A DNA stretch of 64,000 bases from Sindora glabra. Lineage: Eukaryota; Streptophyta; Magnoliopsida; Fabales; Fabaceae. Under the pieces are notes generated by a model. It did not search any database and was not told the DNA's origin. It worked only from the letters and a program-made list of their open reading frames with translations. Positions 13,871 to 26,937 of this stretch are shown one piece after another; within the stretch, counting starts at the first letter, position 1, and every line of letters begins with the position of its first letter. The stretch lies in contig CM035226.1 in the NCBI GenBank assembly GCA_020226215.1, positions 96,062,895 through 96,126,894 of the forward strand, in the 5' to 3' direction. Both the position numbers and the translations under genes were made by a program.

Positions 13871-16800
13871 TGGTATAACGACCCTGGTAAATGAACATAA
13901 ATTTTCACATGGCATAAAGCTAAATTTGCATCAAGCTTTCACTAGCCCATTACATAAAATAGGGTAAGGTCAAATGCCATTCATAGCCATAATCATGATG
14001 TAACATAAAAATAATTTAACAAAAAGAATTCATAATTACCTTTTAACATTACTAGTGACCATAAATAGTATTAGTACTTCTATTTTATATGCTAGGTTGT
14101 TGTTTTGCTTTCTCAAAGCATAATAGTATCAAGTCTTTCTCCTAGGCTTTATTTAATACTGATACATTAGTGCATACATAAGACATACAATATTTCAAAA
14201 AAAAAATTATGCATTAATCTTTCAATCATGCTCTTGGTCTCACCACAAGACCATTAGAGTAATATCCTTTTTTTTTTAACAAAATGTTCATCATATGTTA
14301 AGCATACATTCAAGTCATTGTCATCATATATTAATCACACAAGTATTGATATCAAAGCACCATGTCACTAAGGGATTGCCTAGTTGAATCGTGTGGTGCA
14401 TAACTTGTGTTTTTTTTTTCAAGTTCCATAACTTCTATTTCTACTTAATTTTAAACCATTAATTCATGTAGTATTTTCAATAAATAGGAAAACTATTATT
14501 TTTTCTTATTAATTCAAGAATCTTAGGTCATGGCCTAGTAGTAATAAAACTATTCCATTCCATAACACTAGCATCTAAATTAAGAAAAAAGCCATAAATT
14601 TGTCTAGATGCAAATAATCGCCCTAGTACTCATGAATTCTATTAAAGATAGAAAGCCTTACATTAATTTATTGAAGAATGAATATTTAGACATTTAATAA
14701 CCTTATTAAACTCTTTCCATACTCAAAACAATTCATACATAGTTTCCTTTCATCTTGTCATCAAAATACTTTAAAGATGGGTACTTTTAGGTTGGAAAAT
14801 TCAATTTAAACACTAAATATTAATGAAATCTTGTGAAAGCTTCCAATATGAATAATAAGTCATAAAATAACACTTTTGAACCCTTTCCATGCTTAAAACT
14901 CATTGCACATACTTTGCTTAACTTAAACCATCAATTTACTTTAAAAAGGGCTATTTTTGCTTTCAGAAATCCATTTTGTGTGCAGCTCTTTATAAAGTTT
15001 TGTACAAGTTCCTAGAAACAAACTATTACCTAATATAACATTTTCAAATCCTTTTCATGCACCAAAACATGTTACATCACTTATCATGTTAGCCTATTGT
15101 CCATTAGTAATATGAATAATAAGATCTTTTTTTAAAAAAAAATCCATCCATTGATAACTTTTTTGCTAAAATTTTCAGAATTTTCTAGCCAAATATTTGA
15201 AAAATAAAACATTACTAGACAACCATTTTTTTAACCATAAGACATGTAACATCAATAATTAAAGCATTTTACTAGAAGATCTAGTTTGAAATAATCCATT
15301 TTTCAGTTGATAATAATAGTTTACAAAATATTTTTTTAACATAAATCTTCAAACTTCCAAATATATTTATAAACATGTTTTTATCATAAAAAATAACTAG
15401 AATTTTAATATACATCTCTAAAACAATTTAAAATTTGATTAACAAGTTTTCTTACCAAAAACAAAAATTTTCTTACCAAAATAGCAACAAAATGCCTTTT
15501 CTCTAAAGGACCTTTCTTGAAAACTTTAGTGGAATCCTTCTAGAACATTTGTGTATGTGTATAATTGGTGTTCTGACAAACTTGTTCCTCTAAAACATAG
15601 GAAAACCTATGCATCCTTAGTGAACAAATCAAGCATTTTCTATCTTAAGATTTGAAAATCAAACATTCTAATTTCTTAGATTTCAAGTGGATTATGATGT
15701 AACATATTATGAGAATTAAAATAACAATTTTGAAAAAAAAATGACTTTCATGGGACTCATCAATAAGGGTTATCCATGGAAACATACTTTTTTCCAAACT
15801 TTACTAACTTCAAAAATCATTTTCATAACAATTCTTCTTTCTTCTCATCATAAACTCAATTTGAAAGAAATCACTTCTAAAATTCTTTCACTTTCTTTAT
15901 GAACTTTAAGAGATCTTGTAGAAATTAAAAAGAAAAAAAAACTTTTTTAAGAAAACCTTTCACTACCCACCATTATACTCATGGTATCACCCTAGCATAC
16001 ACATCTCACATATAAGAATCTTTTTAAAAGAAAACTAGAAAGAAAGGAAGTGGATTGCTATTTAATTCAAATAGCTTGTAAAATCTTGCTTTCTCCACTT
16101 ATTATTTAACCTATTTCCAATAAAATAATATAAAGCTAGTGAAAAACTTATAGAAAGAATTATGAAAAGAGTTGAATTCATTGATGTTTATGAGCTTCTA
16201 CCTTCATCAATGAATTGAAATGGCTTCCTTCCTCAATCAAATTCAAAGAACACTCAAAGATCTCACAAAAATCTCCTAGAAACTAGTAAAAAACTCAAGA
16301 ATTCACTCTTTTTTTCTTAGTTTACTCTCTAGCCATGGGGGAGCTTTGATGTGCATAAGAAGGAGCCAAACTTAATTATTTATAGAATAAAGGAATAAAC
16401 TATGTTGGAAGGAAGTGAGGTGTACAATTTTTTATAGGAAAATGGTAGGAAATTTCACTTAGTGTTTGATTTCCTATTCATAGTTTTTTTTTACCATTCA
16501 TAGTCTCTTGTTATTATCAGGACTTACATCTTCTATTTTCATCTTCCTTTATGTCATAACTTGTCTAACCTAGTAGGAAACTTCCTTGTCACTTTTTAAT
16601 TATAATTAACCATTAGTCAACTTTGTTAGGACCTTAATTAGGAAAATTTTCTAATCTTTCAACTAACACCCTTAGAAATTATCATATTCCCTTTATCTCA
16701 CCTAAATCCATGTATGCCCTTGCATTATGCCCCAAACATCCATTTAATGCTTTTGAGTACAAATATCAAGTTACTCCAAAATCATATTAATCTTAGATCT

Positions 16801-16990
16801 TAAATATTTATATTTTTCTCAAAATTTTCCTATATTTTTCGTAGGTAATTCAATGTGAAATTTCTATCTACTACTTCTAGTAAATACTTCTACTACTTTT
16901 ATTGAACATTTCTATAAATTATCTATTAATAAAGGTTACTTGATTTACCTTTGTTGGGGTTTTATTGCCAAATTTTCACCACTTGTTACA
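13871..16990 (-). repeat. 5' LTR of a minus-strand Ty3-type element (3.1 kb)
   Basis: On the minus strand it starts TGTAACAAG at 16990 and ends GGGTCGTTATACCA at 13871, close to the GGGTCGTTACA end common in Tekay/Del-type Ty3 LTRs. A weak primer-site candidate, tgatattttggc, follows on the minus strand (about 7 of 12 bases match TGGTATCAGAGC). The length suits long Tekay LTRs. The first 140 bp match the 3' LTR ending at 10393. The right flank after 16990 has no purine tract, as expected for the outer edge. Confidence 0.5.
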
Positions 16991-18246
16991 CTAAACACTA
17001 AGAGTTCATCCTTTTCTCTCTTCCTCCATACCATGCCAAAGCTCTTAACCCCTAACACCCATCAATGTTCATCTTTATCTCATTGTTCACTATGAAATCC
17101 CTACCAAAATCAAAAGGGAAAAGGATAACAATAAGAGAATATAGGGCATTATTCCATGCTTGGAAAAAGGAAGCATAAAAGCAAGAAAGGGTATCTTGAT
17201 CTTCACAATTTTTTTTTTTGAAGTTTCTTCTAAGAATTTCACTAATTTAATGTGTCATCCTTAAGGAGGAACTTGAAGAAGATCCATAGAGGAAAGTCCA
17301 TGAAATTTTCACATCAAGGATGTGAGTATTCTCCCTACACTCTTACACTTGGATTCTACCATATTACCCACTAAAACATGATGAAGTTGCATGAAAATTT
17401 GTAATAAGTATCATTCAAAAACTTGGAAAAATTACTCTTGCAAAGGTGGAGAAAAGTTCAATAAAATGATAAGATAAATGTGTAATGGTGTTAAGTTGTA
17501 CATGAAGATGAGAAATATGTGATGTTGTTATGAAGTAATTAATGAAATTTTCCTTGGTAGTGGTATATGTGGTTTATATTGATGATATTGTAGAGGAATA
17601 ATATTCATAATACAAAGTCAATGATGATATGTGTGAATCTAATATAGCATTAATGATTTTAAATAAATCATTTATGTGACTGGAAATTATGTGATTTAGC
17701 CTTTTTAGAAGGAAAAGAAAATAGAGCTTCTTCCTTTAATTTTATTCAAGTTAAAAGTAAGAGGTGATGGTACAATTTCAAGAAAAGAAAAACCTTTTAG
17801 TCAACCTCCATAAGGTTTGATCACCTTAGGAAGGAAGGTGTTGGAGGAATTAATTTTTTATTCACAGATTTAAATAATCATACTTATAAATATAAAATTT
17901 GGGTACAAGATATACTTGAATTGAAGTAAGTAAATTTAGGAAACCCTTGTACCCTTCCTATTCCTTACTAAATAGGTTTACATGAGAATGAAAAACAAGC
18001 AAATTAATTTGAAAAAGGAGCACAAAGGTTCAAGGAATATATATATTAGGCTATGTTTTGGTTACAAAGAAAAAAGTAAGAAAGGGTATGTGCTCTTAGT
18101 TCTAAGGTGTTAAAAATTCAAGTATATGAAAGTTTCTAATGGACAGGTAAGAGTCCCTAATTAATTATACATAAGGAGAATTTTGAGGGAAAAGAGGCCT
18201 TCTAGTTTGGCCACTAGGGGATATTAGGGGTAAAGATCCTATTTCT
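16991..18246. other. Stretch without recognisable genes
   Basis: Mixed AT-rich sequence. No conserved coding sequence, element ends or tandem repeat could be identified. Confidence 0.4.
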
Positions 18247-18545
18247 CATAAATAAATATAAGAAAAAAAGTGTATGTATATATGTATTTTCATAAATAAA
18301 CATAAGGATAAAAGTGTGTGCGTGTACAAAATTATATAAATAAATATGAGGAAAAAATATATGTATATATAGAGTTGTGAAAATAAGAATAAAGTTGAAA
18401 AGAATATATATATGTGTATATGTGTGTGTGATTTGTGAAGATTAATATAAAGATGAGAGTAAATATATATATGTGCATGATTGTAAATACAAATATAAGG
18501 GTAAGAACGTGTGTATGAACACGAATGTATATACAATGATAAGGA
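18247..18545 (+). repeat. Degenerate minisatellite, about 45-55 bp unit, six copies
   Basis: Each unit has a purine half (like ataaataaatataagaaaaa) followed by an alternating purine-pyrimidine half (like gtgtatgtatatatgt). Units start near 18247, 18292, 18335, 18381, 18439 and 18487. The two overlapping minus-strand frames across it (96 and 97 codons, rich in Ile, Tyr, His) come from the repeat and are not genes. Confidence 0.7.
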
Positions 18546-19132
18546 TATATAGATATGTACATAGCAAGCAATAGATATAGAAAACTAAAATAAACTATAG
18601 ATTTAGGTAGAAAGGATAAAATCACACTTGTGTAATGTTGAATACAAGTAATATAACAAGTAACAATGGAGCAACCCAGAGTGCATAGCGAGATAGTTTT
18701 CGTATTTCAAGCAATACCTAAATTTAAGGTATAGACAATAAAATAAAATGGTGAATATAATAATGGTTGAAGACGTATCCTACGACTACCATTGAAATTA
18801 AAGAATTTTGAGTACGATGGTAGAAGATCATGGCAAGATATTTTAGGATGGGTAGAATAAGATATTCATATAACCAACTAACATGATAGAGGATGATTAT
18901 ATGTATAACTTATGTAAGGTTACTATTAAATCTAATATAGAATGAAATGATCATTAAAGGATTTAAAAGTATCCAAGTAGTAGAGTTCTAGAAAAGTTTA
19001 GGGTACAGAGGAAAAAGGCATTAATGAGAATGGTAATAGAGGATTATGAAGGTACCAATGGTGAATTCATACTAGGGCAAAAAAAGTGGGCTTTGTACTA
19101 AGTTATAAGTATGAAAATAGTTATATATACGG
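18546..19132. other. Stretch without recognisable genes
   Basis: Nothing recognised apart from ordinary AT-rich sequence. Confidence 0.4.
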
Positions 19133-21482
19133 TAAATTGCAACGAGGTGCCACATCATGGACTTTATTTCAAATAGGTGGCAGTACTAGACTTTTTTCTA
19201 AATAGGTTCCAGTTTTACGATTTATGAATATTATATACCAAAACTACTTTTGTTGTAATCACGAGGATGCAATCATGGATTAAGAATTTCATAAAGGCAT
19301 AACTTCTTAATTAGTTAATCAATTTTTGCATTTAACCACTATTTTCATTCATCTTCCTATGATCTTTCCATAGAAAATAAAAAAATTTGGATTCAGTAGG
19401 GTTCACCTAGCCAAAAAATGTGTAAATTGAACTTAAAATTTTAAATGATCATAACTTTGTGTGTGATTGTCTATTTTAGGTAAAAAAAATTTATTACATG
19501 TAACTTTTCGAGATCTAGGTGTTTGTAAAATGCTAAAAGAATTTTACCCACTCTGGTTGGCAAAAAGGCTTTTTTTTAATGATTTTTCATAATTTTTCTT
19601 CATTTTCTTGTTATTTTTTCAACTTTGATCTCATTTTTATCCATTCAAATTCATTGGAATCCCATATTAAACTTTTACTCCCTAACTCTTTTAATGTTTA
19701 GTAGTGTTATAATAATTTTTTTAATAAATAAAACTACTAAAGACTAATATATTACTGTTTGTAAACTAAACAGTAACATGTTACTATTTTATTTCAAAAT
19801 AGTAATACTAATAAAAAATTTTAAATAAATGGATAAATCAAGTCTAATTAACCAAACTGCTAAATAATAACATGTTACTATTTATTCTCTAGACAGTAAC
19901 ATATTACTGTTTCATTCCAAAACAGTAATACCAACTGAAAATCCTAAATAAATAGATAAATCAAGTCTAATTAATAACTAAACTGCCAAAGAAGAGGTGT
20001 TACTATTTCATTCCAAATTAGTAACACCAATAAAATTTTTTAAATAAATGAATAAATTAAGTCTAATTAATAACTAAACTGCCAAATAATAATATGTTAT
20101 TATTTGTTCTCGAGACAGTAACATGTTACTGTTTCGATCTAAAATAGTAACACCAACTAAAAATGCCAAATAAATAGATAAATTAAGTTTAATTAACAAC
20201 TAAATTGTCAAAGAAGAGGATGTTATAGTGTCATTTCAAAATAGTAACACCAACAAAAAACTCTAAATAAATTGATAAATCAAGTCTAATTAACAATCAA
20301 ACTTCCAAATAATAACGTATTATTGTTTATTCTCTAGATAGTATAACATGTTACTATTTCGTTTCAAAAAAATAACACTAACAAAAAATCCTAAATAAAT
20401 GGATAAACTAAGTCTAATTAATAACCAAATTGTCAAAGAAGAGGATATTATTATTTCATTAGAAAATAGTAACTCCAACCAAAAACCCCCAAAAATCTTA
20501 AATAAATGGATAAATTAAGTATAATTATTAACCAAATTGTCAAATAATAGCATATTATTATTTATTTTCTAAATAGTAACATGTTATTGTTTCATTCCAA
20601 AATAGTAACAACAACAAAAAATTTTAAATAAATAGATAAATTAAGTCTAATTAATAACCAAACTGCTAAATAATAGCATAATACTATTTATTTTCTAGAC
20701 AGTAACATGTTACTGTCTCATTCCAAAATAGCAACACCAACTAAAAATTTCAAATAAATGGATAAATCAAGTCTAATTAATAACTAATTTGTTAAAAAAA
20801 GGATGTTACTATTTCATTCTAAAATAGTAACACTAACAAAAAATCCTATATAAATAGATAAATCAAGTCTAATTAACAAATAAATGGATAAATCAAGTTT
20901 AATTAATAACTAAATTGTCAAAGAAGTGAATGTTATTGTTTCATTTCAAAATAGTAATACTAACTAAAAATACTAAATAAATGGATAAATCAAGTGTAAT
21001 TAACAATAAAACTACCAAATATGTAGATGTTGCTATTTCATTTTAAAAACAATGTATTATTGTTTTGAACAAGAAATAGTAACACCTTATTCTTTTGGTA
21101 TGACTTGTTGCCTCCAAATTCTTATTTATTTTTATTTTTATCTTACTAAAAACTTATTTTGATCCCTAAAAAATTGAATTTTTATTAATTTTATTTATAA
21201 TTAAAATTTTATAATAATTTAATTTTTATAAAATTAAAAATTCTCCAATTTTAATTTTATAAAGTTTTAGTATTATTTTTAATTTGTATAAGATTTGCTT
21301 GACTAGGGCTATACCATGATAGAATGCGATTCATTTGTTTCTATTTCTATGTTTTTGTTCTTTGCAAAACACGCTTCAGGTGTGTCATTTGGACTTATAA
21401 CCATTTTGGTAAATCATGCTCAGTGGGTGCTTTTAAATGAGAGGAAGTCCATTTAGAGTATCTCATTGTAATAAATTGCAAC
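19133..21482. mobile_element. Mutator-like non-autonomous element
   Basis: The left end TTGCAACGAGGTGCCACATC and the reverse complement of the right end TTACAATGAGATACTCTAAA align with one another, and both continue into ATGGACTT. The 11-mer TAAATTGCAAC occurs at both edges (19133-19143 and 21472-21482), consistent with the 9-11 bp target duplication of Mutator-like elements, although it overlaps the inverted repeat and so the exact edge is ambiguous. There is no transposase; the interior is mostly a tandem array. The right edge abuts the LTR starting at 21486. Confidence 0.5.
19735..21090 (+). repeat. Alternating tandem array, about 215-bp higher-order unit
   Basis: The anchor aaataaatggataaatcaag recurs about every 95 or 122 bp. 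Long units carry aataataacatgttac plus an agacagtaacatgttactgt core; short units carry aagaagaggatgttac. Long and short units mostly alternate, giving a period near 214-223 bp over about six rounds. The long-unit core ACAGTAACATGTTACTGT is a perfect 18-bp palindrome at 20115-20132 and again at 20699-20716. Confidence 0.85.
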
Positions 21483-22439
21483 AATTGGTAACAGCCTAAT
21501 TTTTCCCCTTATATATATATTTATGATTTGAGGTAAAATTGTCATCGCCCCACCTATTATCATTTCTAATTTAGTTAGCAAATCGTATTAGCCCTACTAC
21601 ATCATAATGATGAACTAATCACAAGCAAATAATGGTGCATCTGATCTTTCCAATCGAAGGGACATGTGGAAGTCTAATAGTCTATATAGTGATTGATGAG
21701 ATATTAGCTTAACGAAATCCAAATGTATGGAGAAGAATTGCGGGGATGGTTATTTAGGCTTAATGAGAAGCTTATTATCTCACCAAATCCATTTGTTGAA
21801 TCAATCCTAATAGGCATTTTTCGGAGACCATAGGAACATGCCTATGTATCTTATCTATAACATGTCCCTTAAATATATATATATAATACAACACATTTAT
21901 GATTCTAGCTTTGATATGAAATATAAAACAAATATGAAGGATAATGCGAATCAAGATGGGTATATATATATGGGATCGTGATAAGAAAAATTACAATATT
22001 GCATTAACTATAGTGTCAACCAATTCACTTAATGTATCTATAAATTTTTAACATGCTAAAAATATATAAATGTTGTAAATGGTGTCACTACAAATGATTT
22101 GTGTAAATATGAAATCTTTAGGACATTTAGGGAGATGACTGGGAAATGTTAAAATTTGGCTTTATATGACACTACTGTCGGTCATGCATTATGGCCCCTG
22201 TGATACCATGAAATTTATATAAAATGTGAAATTCATGAAGTATGATTTCTTGTGATATTTATGATAAATTGTGTATAATGGGCTTATGAATATGAAATAC
22301 CATAAGAAAGGTGAGATATGGAAGCATAACTCCTTGTGAAATATAAATTAGTGAAAATTATGATGTAGGATCACTTATGGTATTGATGATAAATCATGTA
22401 TGATGTGAATTTCTATGCCTTGGGCTGTAAGAGCACGTT

Positions 22440-22600
22440 TATGACTACATAAGAGTCATTTGATATGACGAATATGTGAGAATCATATGATATGGCGAGA
22501 TATATGATATGACATGACATGAAAGCCATTTGATATGGTGAGATATATGATATGATATGAAAGTCATTTAATATGATGAGATTGATAGGAAATAAGTTGG
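22440..22600 (+). repeat. Minisatellite inside the LTR
   Basis: About three imperfect copies of a 40-60 bp unit built on gtcatttgatatga and gagatatatgatatgaca. It is internal to the LTR and was not checked against copy 2, whose LTR is truncated before this region. Confidence 0.6.
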
Positions 22601-23281
22601 CATATTATATTATGATCTCCTTATAGAAGTAGGTAACACACATGTTATATAAATCAATGGCAAGATAAATAAGGATGGATTGAAGGTACAAGAGATATTT
22701 CATAAGTGTTTTATGAATACATATGTGGATGCATGTTTTTATGTGGATATTTATGCTATTTATTTATCAATTTGATGGCCCATTACTTATTCAAGCTTCC
22801 ATTATTGTTGTTATTGATATGAATAACTTGATGCATTTTTATGCAAGCTTAGTATGTGAACATATCAAATTGTAACAAAACCGTGGTATATAATATGAAA
22901 CATAAAAAAAAAGGTTTATATCTAGTAGTTAATTGAAAGCTAATCATCCAAACCAAGAATATAAATGTAAATCATAATGGCAAGGAACAATAGCATAAAC
23001 ACAAGTTATATGCAAAAAGGTAAGTAAGGTAAGTTGTAAGAGTATTGATAATAACAATAACCTAATGAATGAGTTTAATGTCAAAATGTGAAGAAAGAAA
23101 ATCCTTCCATGGAGGGTATGGGTGATGTAAAAAATATAATAGAAAAAAATTAATTGAACCTTGTAAGAATAAATTAGTATAGTATTAAGAATGCCATGTG
23201 AAGGAATTAAGAGAAGGAAAAATCCTAACTAAATAAAATTCTACCATAGTTTGTATAAAGTCTCATTTAGTAAGTCATTTT

Positions 23282-23333
23282 GACTTACTTCATTATTGTT
23301 TAGGTATGACTTACTTCATTATTGTTTAGGTAT
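23282..23333 (+). repeat. Perfect 26-bp tandem duplication in the LTR
   Basis: Two exact, adjacent copies: 23282-23307 and 23308-23333, each starting gacttacttcattattg. Lack of divergence marks it as recent. Copy 2 has a shorter related segment here. Confidence 0.9.
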
Positions 23334-23496
23334 CCATCATAGGGGATGAAGGATACTTGATTAAGGTAGGATACTTTAGCCATCACCATGGACCATTTAC
23401 AAAAATTTAATTTTTTTTGAAAATCTATAATAAAAATTGGAGAGTAGTACAAATACATATATATATGACTTTGGTTTTCAAATTGAGTGTTACATA

Positions 23497-23508
23497 GATT
23501 ATATCAAA
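23497..23508 (+). promoter_or_regulatory. tRNA-iMet primer-binding site (degraded), empty CACTA target
   Basis: TTATATCAAAGG follows the LTR end by four bases. The same site in copy 2 is TTGTATTAGAGC, 10 of 12 matches to the plant iMet primer site TGGTATCAGAGC. Bases 23506-23508 (AGG) correspond to the target where the large CACTA element at 44553 inserted in copy 2. Confidence 0.6.
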
Positions 23509-24230
23509 GGATGGTCTAGACAAAGTGGGAAGTCGATAGCCAAAGTACCTTGCACAAGCATCTAAACTAGTTAAAAATGGGCATATTAAGTGTACATAAG
23601 CATAAAGAAACCAATCCCTTAAAAAATTTTAAAAAAAAAATTTATAAGCATGAACTTCACCTTAGCCTTTGAATTTTGCTTACTGTATAAGAGGAAGCCA
23701 AAGCCTAGTAGATAGCCCTAGAAGCTTTATCTAATTATAACTCTTACTTAATGGGTAGTTATTATCAAATGAAAATATTTGGCAAGCCCAAAGGTACAAC
23801 CTAAACTCTCTCTTTACTATATATTTGAGCAAGTTTAGTAATTAATTTTGGTGGAAGTGATGCACATAACCCTTTGACTGGTACATCAACATCCTAACAT
23901 GGTATGCGAGAAAATCAAATTGGCTAAAAGTATGCAATGTGGAAAATTTTCTATACCGAAGAGGTGGATGAGTTCTGTAGTGACTAATTAAATGCAGAGA
24001 CTATTAGACTTCCAAAGTCTTTTCACAAGTGAAGAATTATATGTAATGGCACTTTGGATATTAGGGTGGTAAGTGTAAGTTGTGAAATATATGTGGAAGC
24101 CTGCCTTTACATTTTGCATAATAGTGATAAAATTTACCCTTACATAGATAAGGGTATGACCCTTGCAAGGGAACTGAATCGCAAGCAAAATGATTAATAG
24201 GTTCAAGTTGAATATAATCAATCATTCCCT
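23509..24230 (+). mobile_element. Leader/interior of LTR element copy 1
   Basis: The region starts atggtctagaca and can be aligned through to about 23985 with 63529-64000 at the window's right edge. No gag-pol frame is readable. The right limit of the element is not known. Confidence 0.55.
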
Positions 24231-26199
24231 AATTGGTTCTAGAGTCGAGTTCATTTTTTAATGACATAAGAATTAGATATTATTCCCAAGACCATAAGAT
24301 GGCTGATGCACATATTAAGCATGGAGGTTATCTTTTTATCTTGGAAATGACATTAATAGGCATTTTTTCTATACAAGTGGCCAAAAGGACAAAAACACTA
24401 TGCAAAATAAAAAGGTTATTAGACGGCTTAGATGATTTATGTGAGTAGCTGCAAAGATAAGAATCTTGCATATAGCAATCAATATCAATATGAAAATTAA
24501 ACTACTGAAATGAAGTTTTGTTTCTCCCCTACCCAAGACATATGCAATTCTTCTCCTTCCTTATCTCATTCTTCCTACTTAAATGCCAAAACTTTACCTT
24601 CATTTTTTCTTTTTATTATTATTCTTAAATTCTTACACAATTATATTCTTTTCATTTATTCTATGACTCCATTATATATATCCTTTACACATGCACATAT
24701 ACATATATCTATTATTTTATTTTATTTTTTCATATTCATTCATGTTATTTACTACCTGTCAATATCATTAAATAATATTCATATAACATAATATGCTTTA
24801 TCTTTAATATACAAATATTTAAAAAATTTAATGATTAATTTAATTAAATTATACTTAAACTTTATATTTTATTTTAACTCTTATAATTTTTTATGTTTAT
24901 GATTATTATTTACAATTTAGATATCAATTTCATTGAATAATATAGATATAATATTATATATTTTTATTTTAATAAGAAAATATTTGAAATAAGTTAAAGA
25001 TTAATTTAACTAATTATACTAAATTATATATTTTTATTTTTCAATATTATATTACTTTACAACTTACTCATTGTTTTTCTTCTTTTTTATTAATTTAATT
25101 CATTAGATGTTTGTCCTTTTCTCCTTCTTCATGTCAATTTCTACTTTTTACAACTTAAATACTAATATCACAAAATAATTTAAATGTTGCATGATATATT
25201 TAATTTCATTATAAAAATATTATAAATAAGTTAAAAATTTAGTATAAAAAGTATTAATTGAAATAATGAACCACATATACAAATATTTAATAAAAATATT
25301 TAAAAATTAAAATAAAATTTATTTATTTAAATTTTGTACTATTATAGTCTTGATATAAATTTTTAAATTTTATATTTTAAATTAAATATATAGTAATTGA
25401 GATTTTATCAAGGTTGTGAACTCACAAACTGCTTCATTTTTTTTAGATACTTTACTAGATGGATATATTTTTTTAAAGCTTCCCTTCTCTTATTTATAGT
25501 CCAAACAATAGTATCATTAATTAGTATACACATGATATGATACATTTTATTTTTATTATAAAATATTTAAATAAATTTTAGAATAAGAAGAGTTGGTGGA
25601 AATATTGAATTACTTGAATTTTTTGACCATATATTCTATTATTGAATTACTTAAACACACATACGCACATATATATAATTTCATTATAAAAATATTTTAG
25701 ACAACTTAATGTTTTAATTTAGAATCTACTAATTGAATTATATAGTTAAACATTTTAATTTTTCTTAAATAATAATAAATTAAAATAAAATTCATTTATT
25801 TGATTTTTATCAATATTTTGTTTATATAAATTTTTAGATATTATATTTCAAATTAAATATGACATTTTATAATTTGCAAACTATTTCTATTTATTTTATC
25901 TATTTATGTGTTTTTCTTTTCATCACTATTCATTATAATTTTGACATGAATATTACTAAAATATAATATACAATCAATGCAAAATTTATTATTATAAAAA
26001 TATTAAGTTAAAAATCTAATTTAATCAAATTACTTGATAACATATCATACTTTTATATTACATTTCAAAAAATTTTCATTTATAAATTTGAATATATAAT
26101 TACAAAATAAACATGATAAATTAGATTTCAAAACTTTTATAATTTTTTAATTATGTGTTTATTATTCTTATTCTTATGTTTCAAAAAAAAAAAACAATA
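24231..26199. other. Extremely AT-rich stretch without genes
   Basis: Mostly simple AT-rich sequence with many short repeats of aaatattt-like words. A 93-codon plus-strand frame at 24510-24791 is low-complexity (Ile, Phe, Leu, Tyr) and is not supported as a gene. Confidence 0.5.
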
Positions 26200-26937
26200 G
26201 ACACCCATGCATTGCATAGGTTGAAAAGTTTGTATGTCATATTAAAGGGCCATTGATAACATTTAGGACCTTGATTGTGTTATGTTAAATGTGCCTTTAT
26301 TTTGACATAAAAAGGTTAAGGATAAGAATGAAGTTTTGGTTGATAGTTAGTATTCATGCTAATGGATCTAAATAAGGAAGGAAGGTCACAAATGAGAGCT
26401 ATTCAAAATGGTATCCTAGGAAAATTAATCTTTCTAATGTCATAGACGCATTTGATAAGAAATGGTGTGTAGCTCTATAGGGGAAAAGATAGATTGTAGG
26501 TGAGGGGGATAAAAAAAGACATGTGAGATCATATTAATGAGACTCCTCATTTCACTATAGAAATACCTTCAATAGACAACAAAGATGATGTTAAGGAGTT
26601 GTACATACAAGATGATCATACTAAAGAGATATTGGTTGGAGATCCTCCATGACATATTAGAAAAAATGAAGGTAATTGGGTTCATATTTCTCATGCTCAC
26701 ATTCTATGTATAATCAATCACATTTTTTAATTATTAGTTTTTAATAGCCACATTTATCTCTAGCTTGGTTGTGAGATTGATGTTATCTAACTCAATGAAT
26801 AGTACATAATACCATGAAAGTTTCATGGTATAAATCAAGTAATAAATTTCTTTTCAATAGAAGCATATAGTATTAATGTTGTACTTACAACATCAATTCT
26901 AAGTTGTTTGTGCTTTTTTTTTTTTTTTTGCCATAGT
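26200..26937. mobile_element. Possible fragment with a CACTA-like right end
   Basis: TTTTTTTTGCCATAGTG ends at 26937, so the other strand starts CACTATGGCAAAAAAA, like a CACTA terminus. Upstream, 26340-26680 has lower AT content and short frames with a charged stretch (for example a run translating to SIDNKDDVKELYIQDDHTKE), which may be old coding sequence. No left end was found and the protein family is not recognised. Confidence 0.2.

Larger units (their letters stand above)
21486..23492 (+). repeat. LTR of a Ty3-type element, copy 1
   Basis: It starts TGGTAACAGCCTAATTTTTC, one inserted base away from the TGTAACAGCC start of many plant Ty3 LTRs, and ends GTGTTACA. A primer-site candidate follows five bases later. 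The last roughly 570 bp match the LTR part at 44095-44536, with an extra segment here around 23140-23330. About 2.0 kb long. No paired LTR is visible in the window. Confidence 0.65.

Noticed and set aside
18246..18625. Two overlapping minus-strand frames of 96-97 codons
   Set aside because: They translate the minisatellite; low-complexity Ile/Tyr/His-rich products.
19735..21090. A CRISPR-like array
   Set aside because: Repeat units are tandem and long with no distinct spacers, in a plant genome.
24510..24791. A 93-codon plus-strand frame with hydrophobic content
   Set aside because: Low-complexity translation of AT-rich DNA; no family match and no gene context.
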